Translations under genes and position numbers: made by a program
The notes under the pieces: model-generated
Told to the model about the DNA's origin: nothing
Databases searched by the model: none
The model's input: the letters and a program-made list of their open reading frames with translations, nothing else
Assembly: GCA_020848035.1 (NCBI GenBank)
Contig: JADLAX010000031.1
Location: 1-64,000 of the forward strand
Direction of reading: 5' to 3'
DNA: 64,000 nt
Origin: Anaerolineae bacterium
Lineage (GTDB): Bacteria > Chloroflexota > Anaerolineae > Promineifilales > Promineifilaceae
In this document: positions 36,380 to 43,940 of the stretch, in pieces
Numbering within the stretch: the stretch's first letter is position 1
Layout of the letters: each line of letters begins with the position of its first letter

Positions 36380-36850
36380 ATGAATGATGCTGGCAACAGC
36401 AGCGAAACAGAAAATATCAACGTCTTTCTCATCGACGACCACCAGCTGATTCGGGAGGTCATCGGCCGATTGATAGAAAAAACAGCGGGCCTCACCTTCT
36501 GCGGTGCGGCCGCCTCCGCCGCCGAAGCCCTCGAAAAATTGCCTCTTTGCCAACCCAAACCAGACGTCGCCCTGGTTGATCTCTCGCTGGGCCAGACAAA
36601 TGGCATGACCCTCATCCGTCTCCTGAGCCAACTACAGCCCGACCTCCGCATCCTGGTCATCTCCAGTCACGAAGAAAGCCGCTTTGCTCCGTTGGCGTTG
36701 GCCGCCGGGGCACATGGCTATCTCATGAAAAAAGATGGCATTGATTTAGGCATCGCCGTACACGAGGTGTATAACGGCCGTATCTACCTCAGCCACTCCA
36801 TGCAGGCATGGCATAACAAACACAACAACAATGACCAGCCAACGTCATGA
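36380..36850 (+). CDS. Single-domain response regulator (NarL-type receiver without output domain)
   Basis: The 156-residue product is a receiver with DDHQLIREVIGRLI at the start, phosphoacceptor Asp in VALVDLSLGQTNG, VISSHEES and the conserved Lys in GYLMKKDG. The sequence resembles receivers of NarL/LuxR regulators but the DNA-binding domain is absent; a 25-residue polar tail replaces it. It probably works as a phosphate sink or by protein contact. The ATG at 36380 gives a compact domain; a TTG at 36251 is open but has no support. No kinase is adjacent. A strong terminator follows the stop codon at once. Confidence 0.82.
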   Translation: MNDAGNSSETENINVFLIDDHQLIREVIGRLIEKTAGLTFCGAAASAAEALEKLPLCQPKPDVALVDLSLGQTNGMTLIRLLSQLQPDLRILVISSHEESRFAPLALAAGAHGYLMKKDGIDLGIAVHEVYNGRIYLSHSMQAWHNKHNNNDQPTS

Positions 36851-36854
36851 AACA

Positions 36855-36888
36855 CAAAAAAAGCCATCCCGCAGCGGGATGGCTTTTT
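36855..36888 (+). terminator. Intrinsic terminator after the receiver gene
   Basis: AAAAAGCCATCCCG and CGGGATGGCTTTTT form a strong hairpin with a three-base loop and T-run. A-rich flanks let it also serve the convergent gene on the minus strand. Confidence 0.92.
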
Positions 36889-36910
36889 CATTTTGAACAG
36901 ACGCAAAAAA

Positions 36911-37681
36911 CTAGCGAATGCTAACAGGAATCTCCTGCGACAGCGTGTAGAACGTACCGCCGCCGTTCAGGCAGTTCTGGTAGCCATCAAAGCACACAAC
37001 CAGCCGCAGGGTGTAATCGCCTGTCTCTGGGAGAGACATCCACGACGGCCAGCTGAGCCCTTCTGGCGGCATGACGTCGTTGTTGCCGCCCCAGTTGTTC
37101 TGGTACCAGGCCACAACGTCTTGCCCGTTACGCCGCGGCATAACACCGATGGTGGAATAGGGCACACCCGCGCCAGAAGTGTTGCCCACCCGCCATTCAT
37201 ACCAGATTTGCCCACCGGGCGTCAGCGAGGTGCGCCAGCTTTGCAGGGCAAAACTTTCGCCCACCAAACCCCGCGCATTGGCGGGCTGTGGCCCGCTGGG
37301 GGTTGGGGTGTTGGTCGGGGGGACCGGCGTATTGGTGACCGGTACGGCCGTTGGCAGCGGTACATTCGTGGGCGGCACGTTAGTTGCCGTGCTGACGGGC
37401 AGCGGCGTTTCCGTTGGCGGCAGCGTGGCCGTCGCTGTGGGTGAAGGTGGCAGGGTGTTGGTGGGCAAAATCTCCACCACCGCCGGTGGCAGCACCGTGG
37501 GCGAAGCGGGTACGGCCGTTTCGGTCGCAGGCACATCGGTGGGTTGTTCAGCAACCGTGTCGGCGGTGGGTTCAACGGCCGTCTGGTTGTCTTGTAATAA
37601 CAGCACCGCCGCTACAACCAATAACAAAATCAATACGCCCATGGCACCAATTAAAACGTTACGCAACGTCGAATTATTCAT
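36911..37681 (-). CDS. Single-anchor exported protein with Pro/Thr-rich linker
   Basis: The 256-residue protein has a membrane anchor or uncleaved signal at about 9-30 (LIGAMGVLILLLVVAAVLLL), then about 105 residues of low-complexity Thr/Pro/Val sequence (repeats of PTNTPVPPTNTPTPSG type), and a C-terminal beta-rich domain of about 115 residues with GQIWYEWRVGNTSG, NGQDVVAWYQNNWGG, GDYTLRLVVCFDGYQNCL. The pair of cysteines may form a disulfide. The layout resembles the outer part of the Ser/Thr kinase in this window, typical of Chloroflexota surface proteins that carry a ligand-binding domain away from the cell on a flexible stalk. The function is unknown. AGGAGA precedes the ATG. Confidence 0.8.
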   Translation of the reverse strand: MNNSTLRNVLIGAMGVLILLLVVAAVLLLQDNQTAVEPTADTVAEQPTDVPATETAVPASPTVLPPAVVEILPTNTLPPSPTATATLPPTETPLPVSTATNVPPTNVPLPTAVPVTNTPVPPTNTPTPSGPQPANARGLVGESFALQSWRTSLTPGGQIWYEWRVGNTSGAGVPYSTIGVMPRRNGQDVVAWYQNNWGGNNDVMPPEGLSWPSWMSLPETGDYTLRLVVCFDGYQNCLNGGGTFYTLSQEIPVSIR

Positions 37682-37699
37682 AGACTCTCCTAAAAATCG

Positions 37700-37759
37700 T
37701 GGCTGGTGGATAGTGGCTGGTGCGAACCACTAGCCATTATCCACCAGCAACTATCCACC
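37700..37759. repeat. GGCTGGTGG-type palindrome, copy 2 (supplies a stop codon)
   Basis: TGGCTGGTGGATAGTGGCTGG faces CCATTATCCACCAGCAACTATCCACC in an imperfect inverted repeat. It reaches into the 3' end of the FAD-oxidase gene, whose final Gly-Gly and TAG stop are read from it. Related to 23205-23256. Confidence 0.55.
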
Positions 37760-39541
37760 AACCCGCTCCGCTGCGGCGGATTCGGCAAAAATATTGTTGC
37801 GAATACCAAAGATATTTTGTGGATCGTTGGCTTGTTTGATGTCCTTAATTAGCTCAACCGCCGCCGGGGAAATAGCATGTTTCATAAAATCCTTGCGGAT
37901 TTTGCCCACGCCGTGGTGATGAGAAATCGATCCCCCTGCCGCCATAATCGTCTCGCGCAGGGAATGTTCAATCTCGCTAAACACCTCGTCTGGATTCGCC
38001 ACGCCCAGCGTGGAAAAGCCGTGGGTGAAGTAGATGCACACCCCGGTGTGGTACAGCTGGGTGATGCGCGGGGAGATATACGGCCGTCCCGGCAGCCCGT
38101 ACTCCGCGTGTTTCTTAAACACCTGCACCGCCACCGAATCCAGCACCGCCTGCACTTTATTCCACGGCACCGTCGTCTCGTACGTCTCGCCAATGATGTG
38201 GAAATCGGTCAAAAAGTCACGGATGTAGGCGATGGCGTAGGTGAGCATGTAGCCGCGCTTGCCGTTGGTTTCACCACCGGCAATGCCGCCATACTTTTTC
38301 GCCAGCTGGTTGATCAGCTTCGCCTGATACTCCACCTGATCCTTCGTCCCCTCCATCACAATCGTCGCCGCGCACAGCTCATGCGGATCGAACTTTTTCA
38401 CCTTCAGCAAAAAGAACTTCTGAATGTCACCCATGATCGCTTCCCAGCGCGTGGGTTCACCCTTCAGCGCCGAGCCAAAGCGGAACTGAATGTTGTCTAG
38501 CAGGCGAATGCTGGCCGGGAGCGTGCCCGTTTGCGCCAGTTCGTACAAAAACGCCGTGCCCGCCTTAAACGTCGGGAACACCAGCGAGCCGTACTTTTTT
38601 GCTTCCGGCAGCTTGTGAATCCGAATCACCGCGCTGGTGATGATGCCCAGGTTGCCCTCGCTGCCAAAGGCCACCTGCTTCGGGTCGATGCCCAGCGATT
38701 GGCGCGGCATGGCCGGGCCAGACTCAATCACGCCGCGCGGTGTCACCATCGTCACCGATTCCACAATGTCTTCGATGTTGCCGTAGCGGTTTTTCTTCAT
38801 GCCGCTGGCGTTGGTGGCAATCCAGCCGCCCAACGTAGACAATTCCAGGCTGTCCGGCTCGTGGCCGCTGGTGTAACCCAGCCGCTCCAGCCGCGCTTCC
38901 AAATCCTTACCATAGATACCCGCCTGCACCCCCGCCCGGAAATTCTCGTGGTCAATCCACAAAATTTGGTCCATGCGCCGCATATCCACTGAAACGATGG
39001 AGCGGGTTTCGTTTTGCGGCAGCTGCAAGGCACAGCTCACGCTCGTACCACCGCCGTATGGCACCAGGCAAACGTCATGCTGCCCGGCCAGCTTGATGAT
39101 CAGCGCCACATCTTCCTGGCTTTCCGGGTAGACAACCATATCCACCACGCGGTCCAGTGCGCCGTAGAGCACCTTGTACACCTCGTCGGCGGTCGTCTGC
39201 CCGTGGCTGTGAATCAGCCGCTCGCGGTCTTCAATTGAGACTTTGTCCGGGGAAAGCTGAGCCTGAACGGCCTGGTAAAAGGTCTCGTTCAGCCGCGCCG
39301 GAGCCACTGGCTTGTTCTGCACCTCTGGTTTGAGGTTGTCAAAATCAATTTTGATGTCGAGCATTTCCTCGACAAAGGGCAAAAATTCATGCATGACGGT
39401 GCCCGACAGCGCATACCGGCTGCCGGTGACAGTCACCGTGTGGTCTGGATTGACTTTGAAGTAGGTATCGGTAAAGCCCCATTTGTGATCGTAGCGAATA
39501 TCCTCGCCACTTGAACCTTTATCAAGTGATTTATCTGCCAT
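37751..39541 (-). CDS. FAD-linked oxidase, alkyl-dihydroxyacetone-phosphate synthase-like
   Basis: The 596-residue flavoenzyme shows the architecture of alkyl-DHAP synthases, which replace the acyl chain of acyl-DHAP by a fatty alcohol to begin ether-lipid synthesis: N-terminal WGFTDTYFKVNPDHTVTV, PCMH FAD domain (VVYPESQEDVALIIKLAGQH, PYGGGTSVS, GHEPDSLELSTLGGWIATNASG, RQSLGIDPKQVAFGSEGNLGII), and the active-site region SHHHGVGKIRKDF. Ether-lipid formation is inference; a related D-lactate-type oxidase role cannot be excluded without a tree. The ATG at 39541 has AGGAAGAGAG upstream; a longer frame to 39652 lacks support. The stop codon lies in a palindromic repeat. The next gene upstream is a hydantoinase, 218 bases away. 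Confidence 0.82.
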   Translation of the reverse strand: MADKSLDKGSSGEDIRYDHKWGFTDTYFKVNPDHTVTVTGSRYALSGTVMHEFLPFVEEMLDIKIDFDNLKPEVQNKPVAPARLNETFYQAVQAQLSPDKVSIEDRERLIHSHGQTTADEVYKVLYGALDRVVDMVVYPESQEDVALIIKLAGQHDVCLVPYGGGTSVSCALQLPQNETRSIVSVDMRRMDQILWIDHENFRAGVQAGIYGKDLEARLERLGYTSGHEPDSLELSTLGGWIATNASGMKKNRYGNIEDIVESVTMVTPRGVIESGPAMPRQSLGIDPKQVAFGSEGNLGIITSAVIRIHKLPEAKKYGSLVFPTFKAGTAFLYELAQTGTLPASIRLLDNIQFRFGSALKGEPTRWEAIMGDIQKFFLLKVKKFDPHELCAATIVMEGTKDQVEYQAKLINQLAKKYGGIAGGETNGKRGYMLTYAIAYIRDFLTDFHIIGETYETTVPWNKVQAVLDSVAVQVFKKHAEYGLPGRPYISPRITQLYHTGVCIYFTHGFSTLGVANPDEVFSEIEHSLRETIMAAGGSISHHHGVGKIRKDFMKHAISPAAVELIKDIKQANDPQNIFGIRNNIFAESAAAERVGG

Positions 39542-39686
39542 GTTGCGTTCTCTCTTCCTGGTATGTGAATTACGGCCGTTCCACCCCACCATCTTCCCCA
39601 GCCGGGGCAGCCAGCCGCCCTGCATTATCAGCCAGATTGACGATCCTGGCAAAATGTAACGGATAATCTGAATTCCGTTGGGATGG

Positions 39687-39742
39687 GCGTGAAACGTGAA
39701 GCGTGAAACGTGAGTCAGTCACGTTTCACGTTTCACGCTTCA
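39687..39742. repeat. CGTGAAACGTG-type palindrome, copy 2
   Basis: GCGTGAAACGTGA is repeated and faces TCACGTTTCACG, closing on a five-base centre. Same family as 21912-21955. It lies between the hydantoinase and FAD-oxidase genes. Confidence 0.7.
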
Positions 39743-39759
39743 TAGGTTCCAGCCAAAGA

Positions 39760-41835
39760 TTAGGAATTTAAGGTCAAGATCAGATTATAGAAGGAGTCAA
39801 CGGCCGTCATCCATCCCGGCGGAATCACAATCGTGGTGTCGTACTGGAAGACCACGGCGGGACCGTCAAACTGGTGGCCCGGGCGCAGCCTGGCCCGATC
39901 GTACAGCGCCGTGGGCTGCGGCTGCTGCTTAAACCAGACCGGCTTGTGGCCCACGATGGCCGCGCTGGCATCGGCATCACCCGGTGGGTCTTGCGGAATT
40001 TGCGGCGGATCGACGGGAGCAACGGCCGTTACCCGCAGCGTCACCACCTCCATCATCTCCCCTTCCGGCAGGCGGTAGCCGTAGCGCTGCTCATGCGCCG
40101 CATGGAACAGCCCCGTCACGTCACTCTGGCCAGGCGTCCACGGTACCGTCAGCTCATGCGATTGTCCTTTGTAGCGCATGTCCAGACGGCAGCTGAGCGT
40201 CAGCGCCGCCTCATCGTGCCCTTCGGCGGCCATCTCAGCCATGGCCCGCGCCGCCAGCGGGGCAGCCTGCTGCCCCAACCACGCCTCGTCTGCTTCCGTC
40301 CAGGCCATCACGGTGCGCATCACCGTCTGCGAATAATCTTTGGTTGGCGCCGCCACCAACATGCCCAACGCCGACAACACGCCCGGCACCGGCGGCACCA
40401 GCACACGCGGAATCTGCAAATTTTCCGCCATTTCGCAGGCGTGCAGCGGCCCAGCCCCGCCAAACGGCATCAGGGTAAAGCGGCGCGGGTCGTAGCCGCG
40501 CTCGACCGAAATGCGGCGAATGGCCCGCTCCATGTTGGCGTTGGCTACCTGGATAACGCCCCAGGCGACCGCAGCCACGTCAGCCACCCCCATCGCTTCC
40601 ACCAGCCCTTGCAGCGCTGCGCCGGCGGCCGTTTCGTCCAGCCGCATCGTGCCGCCCAAAAAGTGATCCGCATCCAGGCGGCCCAACACCAGGTTGGCGT
40701 CGGTGACGGTGGGGAGAAGAGATTGGGGATTGGAGATTGGAGATTGCAGTGAGCTTTCTAATCTCCAATCTCCAATCTCCGTTTTCGTACGGCCGTAACA
40801 AGCCGGTCCCGGCCACGCCCCCGCACTTTCTGGCCCCACCTGGAGCGCCCCGCCGGCATCGACGCGGGCAATACTGCCGCCACCCGCCCCCACCGTGTGA
40901 ATGTCGATGATGGGCAGGCGCAGGGGCAGCCCGGCAATCTCGCCGCTGGCGGTGGTGGGCAGCCGCCCCGGACAAAGCGCCACATCGGTACTCGTGCCGC
41001 CCATGTCGAAGGTGATGATGTCGGGAAAACCGGCCTGCTCGGCGACAAATCGTGCCCCAACCACGCCGCCTGCCGGACCAGACAGCACCGTCCGGGCCGC
41101 CTCGTCCCCCGCCGTGCTGGCCGAGATGATGCCGCCGTTGCTCTGCATCACCGAGAGGCGGCGCGGCTGCACCCCTGCGGCCAGGCGGCGCAAGTAGCGG
41201 GTCATCAGCGGGGCCACATAGGCGTTGATCACCGTCGTGGCGGTGCGCTCGTACTCGCGGTACTCCGGCAAAATGTCCGATGAGAGGGAAATGTGCAGAC
41301 CACGGTCCGCCTGTGCCTGCAAAAAGTGGCGGATTTGCTGTTCGTGCTGCGGCTGCAAAAAGGAAAAGAGCAGACACACGGCCACCGATTCGATTTGCTC
41401 GGCTTGCAGCGTCTGCCAGATGGCGGGCAAATCGGCCAGGTTCAGGGGATGCAGCACCGCGCCGCTGGCGATGATGCGCTCGGCTACTTCCAGCCGCCAG
41501 CGGTCCGGGACCAGCGGCGGCGGCTTTTGCGGCACCAGGGCGTAAATATCGGGCCGGTTTTGCCGCCCGATGGCCAGCACGTCGGCAAAACCCCGGGTGG
41601 TGATGAGCGCCGTGCGCGCCCCTTTGCGTTCCAGCAGCGCATTGGTGGCCACCGTGCTGCCGTGCACGATGTCGGCCGTTTCCGGCACGCTCATCGTAAC
41701 CATGCCCGACAAAATCGCTTCGGATGGGTCTTGCGGGGTGCTGAGCTGCTTGTGAATCTGGTAACGGCCGTCTACACCCAACCAGACAAAATCGGTAAAC
41801 GTGCCGCCGGTATCCACTCCCAATCGCTGTATCAT
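39760..41835 (-). CDS. Hydantoinase A / N-methylhydantoinase-type ATPase subunit with in-frame palindromic insert
   Basis: The 691-residue protein is of the HyuA/oxoprolinase/acetone-carboxylase beta family: RLGVDTGGTFTDFVW phosphate loop at the N-terminus, HGSTVATNALLERKGA, SLSSDILPEYREYERTATTVINAYVAP, FDMGGTSTDVALCPG, GAGGGSIARVDAGG and FGGAGPLHACEMAENL. Such enzymes use ATP to open cyclic amides, normally with a HyuB subunit; no hyuB is adjacent. Between CYGR and PTVTDANLVLGRL, where relatives have only a few residues, about 25 residues containing EIGDWRLESSLQSPISN are inserted, encoded by a palindromic element. The frame remains open across it. No strong ribosome binding site is seen. Confidence 0.85.
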   Translation of the reverse strand: MIQRLGVDTGGTFTDFVWLGVDGRYQIHKQLSTPQDPSEAILSGMVTMSVPETADIVHGSTVATNALLERKGARTALITTRGFADVLAIGRQNRPDIYALVPQKPPPLVPDRWRLEVAERIIASGAVLHPLNLADLPAIWQTLQAEQIESVAVCLLFSFLQPQHEQQIRHFLQAQADRGLHISLSSDILPEYREYERTATTVINAYVAPLMTRYLRRLAAGVQPRRLSVMQSNGGIISASTAGDEAARTVLSGPAGGVVGARFVAEQAGFPDIITFDMGGTSTDVALCPGRLPTTASGEIAGLPLRLPIIDIHTVGAGGGSIARVDAGGALQVGPESAGAWPGPACYGRTKTEIGDWRLESSLQSPISNPQSLLPTVTDANLVLGRLDADHFLGGTMRLDETAAGAALQGLVEAMGVADVAAVAWGVIQVANANMERAIRRISVERGYDPRRFTLMPFGGAGPLHACEMAENLQIPRVLVPPVPGVLSALGMLVAAPTKDYSQTVMRTVMAWTEADEAWLGQQAAPLAARAMAEMAAEGHDEAALTLSCRLDMRYKGQSHELTVPWTPGQSDVTGLFHAAHEQRYGYRLPEGEMMEVVTLRVTAVAPVDPPQIPQDPPGDADASAAIVGHKPVWFKQQPQPTALYDRARLRPGHQFDGPAVVFQYDTTIVIPPGWMTAVDSFYNLILTLNS
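40717..40786. repeat. GGAGATTGG palindromic element inside hyuA (in frame)
   Basis: Repeated GATTGGAGATT (40727-40745) faces AATCTCCAATCTCC (40760-40780). The element adds about 25 codons to the hydantoinase gene. On the minus strand it reads EIGDW-x3-SSLQSPISN, like the guaA insert. Confidence 0.85.
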
Positions 41836-41845
41836 GATTTTTCAT

Positions 41846-41907
41846 CCACAGATTACGCAGATTGCACAAATTGTTTCTCTTATCTGTGTCATCTGTGTAA
41901 TCTGTGG
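41846..41907. repeat. CCACAGATTACGCAGATT-type palindrome
   Basis: Arms CCACAGATTACGCAGATT and CATCTGTGTAATCTGTGG enclose a 62-base unit that fills the gap between a membrane-protein gene and hyuA and touches the stop codon of the former. Confidence 0.75.
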
Positions 41908-42843
41908 TTATCCTTTTTCTTCACCTAAGTTTGCGTAAGCCAGCGTCCAGGCGATGGCGACGATGGCGGTGAGGATGCCGCGCAGCAGCCAGGTGAGGAC
42001 GGTAACGGCCGTTACCGCCAGCCAGGACGCCACTGCCAACGCGATTGTAGCCGAGGTGGTCAACGACGTCAGCCAGGTGAGCAGCGGCGCGGTGACAAAG
42101 TTGAGCGCACTCAGCAAAATCGTCTGCCCGCCCCACAGCACGACGACGAGCACAAAAATATCGCCCAGATTGTGCCGAATGCGCTGCCAGGTGTGGCGCA
42201 CGGCCGTTCGCCCCGCCACCCCATGCAGCACCGCCTCGCGAAAGGTCAACAAGCGAAACCACAGCGATCCCAACCCCACCGGCAGCAGCAGCCCCGCCAG
42301 GCCCACCAGGCAGGTCAGCCCCAGGCCGGTGGTAGCCAGCACCGTGCCTGCGCTCGGCTCGCTGCTGGCAAAGCTGGCCAGCACCAGCGCCAGGACCAGA
42401 ATGACTAAAAACATCAGCAGGGCGATGACAAACCAGGGGAAAAAGACCAGCAGGTCAATGGCCAGGAAGCGCCCCAACCATTGGCGACCCCAGCGGAGCG
42501 ATTGACGCAAGGAAATGGGTTGAGAATCGGCGTGGGTAACGGCCGTTACCACCCCCGCCTCAGCCCACAGCGCCACCAGCCACACCAGCACAAACTGCCC
42601 AAACGCAAGCAGCAGCCCCCGAATGAGGAGCTGCTGCATTTGCGCCACTTCGCTGCTAAACAGCAGCGATTCGATAGATTGTAAGCTGGCCAGCCCGGCA
42701 AAGTCGAAGGTAACAACCTGCGCCAGCCACAGCCGCCAGCCGGTGCCAAACAGACTGCTCAAGCTCATTCCCAGCCCCAGCCAGATGAAAAACTGGTGCT
42801 GCCGCAGCAGCCGGAGGGAACGAGCGAGCAGGTCTGGCGTCAT
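41908..42843 (-). CDS. Multi-pass membrane protein, unknown
   Basis: The 311-residue protein has about six long hydrophobic segments (for example FIWLGLGMSLSSLFGTGW, LLVFFPWFVIALLMFLVILVLAL) and a central region with AGRTAVRHTWQRIRHNLGDIFVLVVVLWGG, a pattern shared with the preceding gene. I recognise no specific family. Its ATG lies three bases after the stop of the upstream membrane-protein gene, so they form a coupled pair and are probably paralogues that work together. The stop codon is at the edge of a palindromic repeat. It could be part of an uncharacterised transporter or envelope complex. Confidence 0.78.
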   Translation of the reverse strand: MTPDLLARSLRLLRQHQFFIWLGLGMSLSSLFGTGWRLWLAQVVTFDFAGLASLQSIESLLFSSEVAQMQQLLIRGLLLAFGQFVLVWLVALWAEAGVVTAVTHADSQPISLRQSLRWGRQWLGRFLAIDLLVFFPWFVIALLMFLVILVLALVLASFASSEPSAGTVLATTGLGLTCLVGLAGLLLPVGLGSLWFRLLTFREAVLHGVAGRTAVRHTWQRIRHNLGDIFVLVVVLWGGQTILLSALNFVTAPLLTWLTSLTTSATIALAVASWLAVTAVTVLTWLLRGILTAIVAIAWTLAYANLGEEKG

Positions 42844-42846
42844 CGG

Positions 42847-43803
42847 TTACGCTTGTTTTTCCACAAAGTGCTGGTAAGCCAGGGTCACCGTTGCCGAACG
42901 GTAGGCGGTGAGCACGGAGTTAACCGCCGCCCCCACCAGCCCCAGGCAGATACCGCCAAAGGCCAGCGTAGCAATTTCCGTCATGCCAAAGCTGATCTGG
43001 TTGCCCTGAATGGCGTCCAGAATAAACGGCCCGGCGGCCAGAAAAGCGAGGGGGATGGTGAAAACGGCCGTTATCAGCCCAAACAAAAAGCCAATCACCA
43101 AAAAGGCGATAATCAGCAAAATAACGTCGCCGACATTGTCCCGCACCACGCGCCAGCCGTGGCGAATGCTGTCTACCACGCCCAGGTTTTGCAGCAGCAG
43201 GCCGCGCTGGGCAAACGGATATACCACCTGAATGAGCAGGCCCACGGGCACCAACAAACAGGCAATTAACCCGCCGCACACCGCCAGAAGGGCATAAGTT
43301 CCGCCCATCACTTCAGAAATTTCGCCGCCCTGGCGCAAAGTGGTCACAAAAAAGGCCCCACCAACCACGCTGAAAATCAGCCCAAAGATGATAAACGGCA
43401 CATTGATGAGCAAATTCAGCCCAACCAGGCCACCCAGCCGGGCCGTCCCCGCGGAAAACGCCGTGCCAAACGACATTTTTTCACCAGCATCAATGCGATC
43501 CACCGCTTCAATCAAACCACCCTGAGCCGCCAGGCGAATCAACCAGAAGACGATGCCCAGGATGAAAAAAAAGCATATCAGCCCCAAGATCAGGCCGCCG
43601 TACTGGCCCCAAAAGCCGGTTACCTCTTCCACAAAATCGGGCGGAAAAGGTGATGTGGTTGAGGTGCTGGACGAGGGGAAGTTGTAATTTGTCCCGCTGC
43701 CCACACCACCGGCCCCTAAAGCGGCCAGAAAACCCAGAATAAAAAGATATTTATTCTGCCAAACAATGTCCCAACTGCGTCGGAATAGCTGTCCGTAATC
43801 CAT
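42847..43803 (-). CDS. Multi-pass membrane protein, unknown (pair partner)
   Basis: The 318-residue protein begins MDYGQLFRRSWDIVWQNKYLFILGFLAAL, has a Ser/Thr-rich outside loop (FPSSSTSTTSPF) and six or so hydrophobic helices. The segment GVVDSIRHGWRVVRDNVGDVILLIIAFLV parallels the downstream gene product, and the general pattern is that of large DUF975-like or glycerophosphodiesterase-anchor-like membrane families. AGGAGG is seven bases before the ATG at 43803; a frame reaching 43905 would run into the guaA terminator. The function is unknown; it is the first gene of a two-gene unit. Confidence 0.78.
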   Translation of the reverse strand: MDYGQLFRRSWDIVWQNKYLFILGFLAALGAGGVGSGTNYNFPSSSTSTTSPFPPDFVEEVTGFWGQYGGLILGLICFFFILGIVFWLIRLAAQGGLIEAVDRIDAGEKMSFGTAFSAGTARLGGLVGLNLLINVPFIIFGLIFSVVGGAFFVTTLRQGGEISEVMGGTYALLAVCGGLIACLLVPVGLLIQVVYPFAQRGLLLQNLGVVDSIRHGWRVVRDNVGDVILLIIAFLVIGFLFGLITAVFTIPLAFLAAGPFILDAIQGNQISFGMTEIATLAFGGICLGLVGAAVNSVLTAYRSATVTLAYQHFVEKQA

Positions 43804-43830
43804 TTTGTTGCCTCCTGAAAGCAAACATAC

Positions 43831-43878
43831 AAAAAAGCGGTAAACATCACCAGGTTCGCAAAGTGCTTCACCGCTTTT
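43831..43878 (-). terminator. Intrinsic terminator after guaA
   Basis: On the minus strand AAAAGCGGTGAAG pairs with TTTACCGCTTTTTT across a 20-base loop, 60 bases downstream of the guaA stop and just before the next leftward gene. Confidence 0.75.
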
Positions 43879-43940
43879 GCTTTTTCTGTCTAAAAGATAC
43901 GGCACACCTTACGCAAAAAACGGCCGTTCCGTTGCACTTT

